The position numbers were made by a program, and so were the translations under genes. The notes below the pieces were generated by a model. That model ran no database searches, had not been told where the DNA came from, and was given only the letters and a program-made list of their open reading frames with translations. Shown here piece by piece: positions 4,554-7,378 of a stretch of DNA of 7,378 nucleotides. The stretch covers positions 1 to 7,378 of the forward strand of contig CAKRHL010000101.1 in the NCBI GenBank assembly GCA_934338765.1. The letters run 5' to 3'. Position 1 is the first letter of the stretch, and each line of letters begins with the position of its first letter. This stretch comes from an uncultured Lachnospiraceae bacterium. GTDB taxonomy: Bacteria > Bacillota > Clostridia > Lachnospirales > Lachnospiraceae.

Positions 4554-7118
4554 ATGAGTATTTTTACAAAGATTTTTGGCACTCATAGTCAGCATGAGCT
4601 GAAGCGTATTACCCCGATCGTAGATAAGATCGAAGCATTAGCTCCTGAATATGAGGCATTGAGTGATGAGGAGCTGCAGGCAAAGACTCCGGAGTTTAAG
4701 GAGAGACTGGCAAATGGTGAGACGCTGGATGATATTCTGGTAGAGGCGTTTGCGACAGTCAGAGAGGCAGCGACCCGTGTTTTGAATATGAGACATTATC
4801 GTGTACAGCTGATCGGTGGTGTGATCCTGCATCAGGGACGTATCACAGAGATGCGTACCGGTGAAGGTAAAACCCTGGTTTCTACACTTCCTGCATACTT
4901 AAATGCTTTGGAGGGAAAGGGGGTTCACATTGTCACAGTCAATGATTATCTGGCAAAGCGTGATGCTGAATGGATGGGAAAGGTACATGAGTTTCTTGGC
5001 TTAAAGGTTGGAGTGATCTTAAACTCCATGGACAACGATGAGAGACGAGAGGCATACAACTGTGATATCACATATGCTACAAACAACGAGCTTGGTTTCG
5101 ATTATCTTCGTGACAACATGGTTGTTTATAAGAAGGATCTGGTACAGAGAGAGCTTCATTATGCGATCATCGATGAGGTGGATTCCGTATTGATCGATGA
5201 AGCGCGTACGCCGCTGATCATTTCCGGACAGAGTGGCAAGTCCACAAAGCTTTACGAGGCTTGTGATATATTTGTTAAACAGCTCACCAGAGGTACCCGC
5301 AAGGAGCTTTCCAAGATGGATATCCTGATGGCAGAGGATGAGCAGGAGACAGGAGATTACGTTGTCGATGAGAAGGACAAAAACGTAAACCTGACTGAGG
5401 AGGGTGTCCACAAGGCAGAGCGTTTCTTTGGTGTAGATAATCTTGCAGATCCGGACAATCTGGAGCTGCAGCACAATATCAATCTGGCTCTTCGTGCCCA
5501 TTCGCTGATGGCAAGGGACAAGGATTATGTGGTGAAGGATGATGAGGTACTGATCGTAGATGAGTTTACCGGACGTATCATGCCGGGACGTCGTTTCTCC
5601 GACGGTCTTCATCAGGCGATCGAGGCAAAGGAGCATGTAAAGGTCAAGAGAGAAAGCAAGACTCTTGCTACGATCACGTTCCAGAACTTCTTCAACAAAT
5701 ATGAAAAGAAATCCGGTATGACAGGTACGGCTCTGACAGAGGAGAAGGAGTTCCGTGATATCTATGGCATGGATGTTATCGAGGTTCCGACCAATCTGCC
5801 GATCGCACGTATTGATTATGATGATGCCGTATACAAGACTAAGAAAGATAAGTTTAATGCCGTTGTTGCGGATATCGTAGAGGCACACGCGAAGGGACAG
5901 CCGGTTCTGGTTGGTACCATTACCATTGAGACGTCTGAGATGCTGAGCCAGATGCTTCAGAAGAAGGGCATTCCTCATAAGGTGTTAAATGCGAAGTTCC
6001 ATGAGCTGGAGGCAGAGATCATCGCGGATGCAGGTCAGATGGGTGCTGTAACCATCGCAACCAACATGGCCGGGCGTGGTACTGATATTAAGCTTGGCGA
6101 GGGCGTTAAGGAGCTTGGTGGTCTGAAGATCATCGGTACAGAGCGTCATGAGTCCCGTCGTATTGATAATCAGCTTCGAGGTCGTGCCGGACGTCAGGGA
6201 GATCCGGGTGAGTCCCGTTTTTATATTTCCCTGGAGGATGATCTGATGCGTCTGTTCGGTTCTGACCGTATCAAGGGCTTGTTTGATGCGATGCCGGATG
6301 GAGAACAGGTGGAGCACAAGATGCTTTCCAGTGCTATTGAGAGTGCCCAGAAGAAGATTGAGGGTAACAACTTCGGTATACGTAAAAACCTGTTGGAATT
6401 TGATCAGGTCAACAATGAACAGAGAGAAGTTATCTATAAAGAGCGTCGGATGGTTCTTGACGGAGAGAACATGCGTGACACCATTCTGAGTATGCTCAAG
6501 GAGCAGGTAGAGAAGGCTGTCAGCCGTGTGGTCGGTGATGATCAGAGTGCGGAAGACTGGGATATCGCAGAACTCAACAATATACTTCTTCCAATTGTTC
6601 CTGTTAAGCGCATTGAGCTGACAGAAGAGCAGAAGAAGCATTGTACCAAGGCTGAGCTGGTAGAACAGCTTCAGAAGGAGGCTGTTGAAGTATATGAGGC
6701 GAAGGAAGCAGAGTTCCCTGAGCCGGAACAGTTCCGCGAGGTAGAGCGTGTGATCCTTTTGAAGGTGATCGACCGCAAGTGGATGGATCATATCGATGAT
6801 ATGGATCAGCTTCGTCAAGGTATCGGACTTCAGGCGTATGGTCAGAGAGATCCTGTTGTAGAGTACAAATTTGCAGGTTTTGATATGTTTGATGCCATGA
6901 TCGATTCTATTGCGGAGGAGACCATCAAGGTACTCACACATATTAAGATCGAGCAGAAGGTTGAGAGAGAGCAGGTGGCTCAGGCAACAGGCACCAACAA
7001 GGATGATTCTGCGGTAAAGGCACCAAAGAAGAGAAAGACCAAGAAGATACAGCCAAATGATCCGTGTCCATGTGGAAGCGGTAAGAAGTATAAGCAGTGT
7101 TGTGGTAGAAAATACTAA
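4554..7118 (+). CDS. secA: Protein translocase ATPase subunit SecA
   Basis: This 854-residue protein is a full-length SecA, the cytosolic and membrane-associated ATPase that drives preproteins through SecYEG. Seen in order: Walker A MRTGEGKT (100-107), Walker B with DEVD (207-210) and IDEARTP, the preprotein cross-linking insertion (about 225-365), [16 protein letters not shown] (336-351), GMTGTA (388-393), the second nucleotide-binding domain with [10 protein letters not shown] (503-512) and [13 protein letters not shown] (540-552), the helical scaffold and wing regions, and a C-terminal zinc-binding motif [13 protein letters not shown] (838-850, CxCx8CC), which in other SecAs contacts SecB or ribosomes and lipids. 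Length and motif content are normal, with no sign of damage or of a SecA2. AAGG at 4544-4547 lies six bases before the ATG. prfB follows 92 bases downstream with no terminator seen, so the two are probably cotranscribed. The neighbouring cellulase is an expected client. Confidence 0.98.
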   Translation: MSIFTKIFGTHSQHELKRITPIVDKIEALAPEYEALSDEELQAKTPEFKERLANGETLDDILVEAFATVREAATRVLNMRHYRVQLIGGVILHQGRITEMRTGEGKTLVSTLPAYLNALEGKGVHIVTVNDYLAKRDAEWMGKVHEFLGLKVGVILNSMDNDERREAYNCDITYATNNELGFDYLRDNMVVYKKDLVQRELHYAIIDEVDSVLIDEARTPLIISGQSGKSTKLYEACDIFVKQLTRGTRKELSKMDILMAEDEQETGDYVVDEKDKNVNLTEEGVHKAERFFGVDNLADPDNLELQHNINLALRAHSLMARDKDYVVKDDEVLIVDEFTGRIMPGRRFSDGLHQAIEAKEHVKVKRESKTLATITFQNFFNKYEKKSGMTGTALTEEKEFRDIYGMDVIEVPTNLPIARIDYDDAVYKTKKDKFNAVVADIVEAHAKGQPVLVGTITIETSEMLSQMLQKKGIPHKVLNAKFHELEAEIIADAGQMGAVTIATNMAGRGTDIKLGEGVKELGGLKIIGTERHESRRIDNQLRGRAGRQGDPGESRFYISLEDDLMRLFGSDRIKGLFDAMPDGEQVEHKMLSSAIESAQKKIEGNNFGIRKNLLEFDQVNNEQREVIYKERRMVLDGENMRDTILSMLKEQVEKAVSRVVGDDQSAEDWDIAELNNILLPIVPVKRIELTEEQKKHCTKAELVEQLQKEAVEVYEAKEAEFPEPEQFREVERVILLKVIDRKWMDHIDDMDQLRQGIGLQAYGQRDPVVEYKFAGFDMFDAMIDSIAEETIKVLTHIKIEQKVEREQVAQATGTNKDDSAVKAPKKRKTKKIQPNDPCPCGSGKKYKQCCGRKY

Positions 7119-7158
7119 AACCTACAGGCAGGTTTATTGCTCTGGTTTACCACCAGAG
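7118..7158 (+). other. Two small hairpins between secA and prfB
   Basis: The first stem pairs aaacct (7118-7123) with aggttt (7130-7135). The second, perfect over seven base pairs with a 5-nt loop, pairs ctctggt (7140-7146) with accagag (7152-7158). Neither is followed by a T-run, so termination is not expected. No convincing promoter is seen between them and prfB. They may be processing or stability elements in a secA-prfB message. Confidence 0.4.
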
Positions 7159-7210
7159 GGAGACAGGAGCTTCATAGAAATATTTAAGGGAAAAGAAAGA
7201 GGTGAAAAAG

Positions 7211-7378
7211 ATGGTTGAGTTTGATGTGATCAAACAGTCCCTGGCAAATTATGCCCAGCCATTGTTAGAGATGGGGGATTCACTTTGACCTGGCTAACAA
7301 AAAAGACCGGGTTGAAGAGCTGGATAAGACAATGGAGGAACCGGGATTCTGGGATAATCCTGAAAAGTCTACAGCGAT
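7211..7378 (+). CDS. prfB: Peptide chain release factor 2, 5' part, with programmed +1 frameshift
   Basis: The gene starts at ATG 7211, six bases after a strong GAGGTG site (7199-7204), and continues past the window end. Zero frame gives 25 residues ending LLEMGDSL and then TGA at 7286-7288. Reading +1 from the CTT codon continues as DLANKKDRVEELDKTMEEPG and then FWDNPEKSTA to the window edge, which is the normal N-terminal part of RF2. RF2 recognises UGA and UAA and triggers peptide release. Because RF2 itself reads the internal UGA, low RF2 favours frameshifting and so restores its own synthesis, a well-established autoregulatory loop. The split is therefore not a broken gene. Only about 55 residues are present, so the GGQ domain is not visible. 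The gene probably shares a transcript with secA. Confidence 0.93.
7273..7289 (+). promoter_or_regulatory. prfB +1 frameshift site
   Basis: The slippery codon and stop, CTT TGA followed by C (7283-7289), match the conserved prfB recoding site. An upstream internal Shine-Dalgarno-like run GGGGG (7273-7277) can pair with the anti-SD sequence of 16S rRNA. Here five bases (attca) separate the G-run from CTT, while the well-studied E. coli site has three (AGGGGG, TAT, CTT). The peptide before the shift reads MGDSL rather than the RGSL or RGYL form seen in B. subtilis and E. coli. Confidence 0.9.

Noticed and set aside
5019..6941. Two minus-strand open frames of over 300 codons within secA
   Set aside because: They lie entirely opposite a clear full-length secA, show no recognisable domain, and are typical antisense shadows of a biased coding sequence.
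7211..7288. Short 25-codon gene or a frameshifted pseudogene at the window end
   Set aside because: The CTT TGA C junction and the RF2-like +1 continuation identify a programmed frameshift in an intact prfB.

Overview
The window looks like a chromosomal segment from an anaerobic Firmicute of class Clostridia, most likely Lachnospiraceae. This rests on three things seen here: the core order hpf, secA, prfB that is common in Clostridia; Gram-positive style AAAGGAG or GAGGTG ribosome binding sites with AT-rich spacers; and a secreted multidomain cellulase with Thr/Pro/Ala-rich linkers and Ig-like tails, as is common in gut Lachnospiraceae. No mobile element, tRNA, rRNA or CRISPR array is seen.

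Layout. Positions 2-97 are the C-terminus of a RidA-type enamine/imine deaminase, closed by a strong terminator (136-185). Next comes a roughly 560-base, very AT-rich intergenic region. It carries a cluster of DnaA boxes (386-544, with three exact TTATCCACA copies), flanked by two closely related 17-bp palindromes (246-262 and 559-575). A good vegetative promoter (681-709) drives hpf (745-1272), the long-form ribosome hibernation factor, which ends at a terminator (1351-1388). A 959-residue secreted GH5 endoglucanase-like protein follows (1474-4353). It has a signal peptide, a GH5 catalytic domain, an unassigned beta-rich module, two different tandem-repeat linkers and two C-terminal Ig-like domains, the last one very basic. 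A hairpin plus T-tract lies just upstream of its ribosome binding site, and a 17-bp-stem terminator (4371-4420) closes it. secA (4554-7118) has its own extended -10 promoter. prfB starts at 7211 and runs off the window, with the in-frame TGA and +1 frameshift signal characteristic of RF2 genes.

How the parts relate. hpf, secA and prfB are housekeeping genes for ribosome storage, protein export and translation termination. The cellulase gene sits between hpf and secA as a separate transcription unit with terminators on both sides, so it looks like an accessory insertion into a conserved neighbourhood. Its product has a signal peptide and would depend on the SecA encoded next door for export. 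The points most worth a second look are the DnaA-box cluster far from any visible dnaA, the paired operator-like palindromes around it, the unassigned module and basic tail of the cellulase, and the unusual spacing of the prfB frameshift signal.
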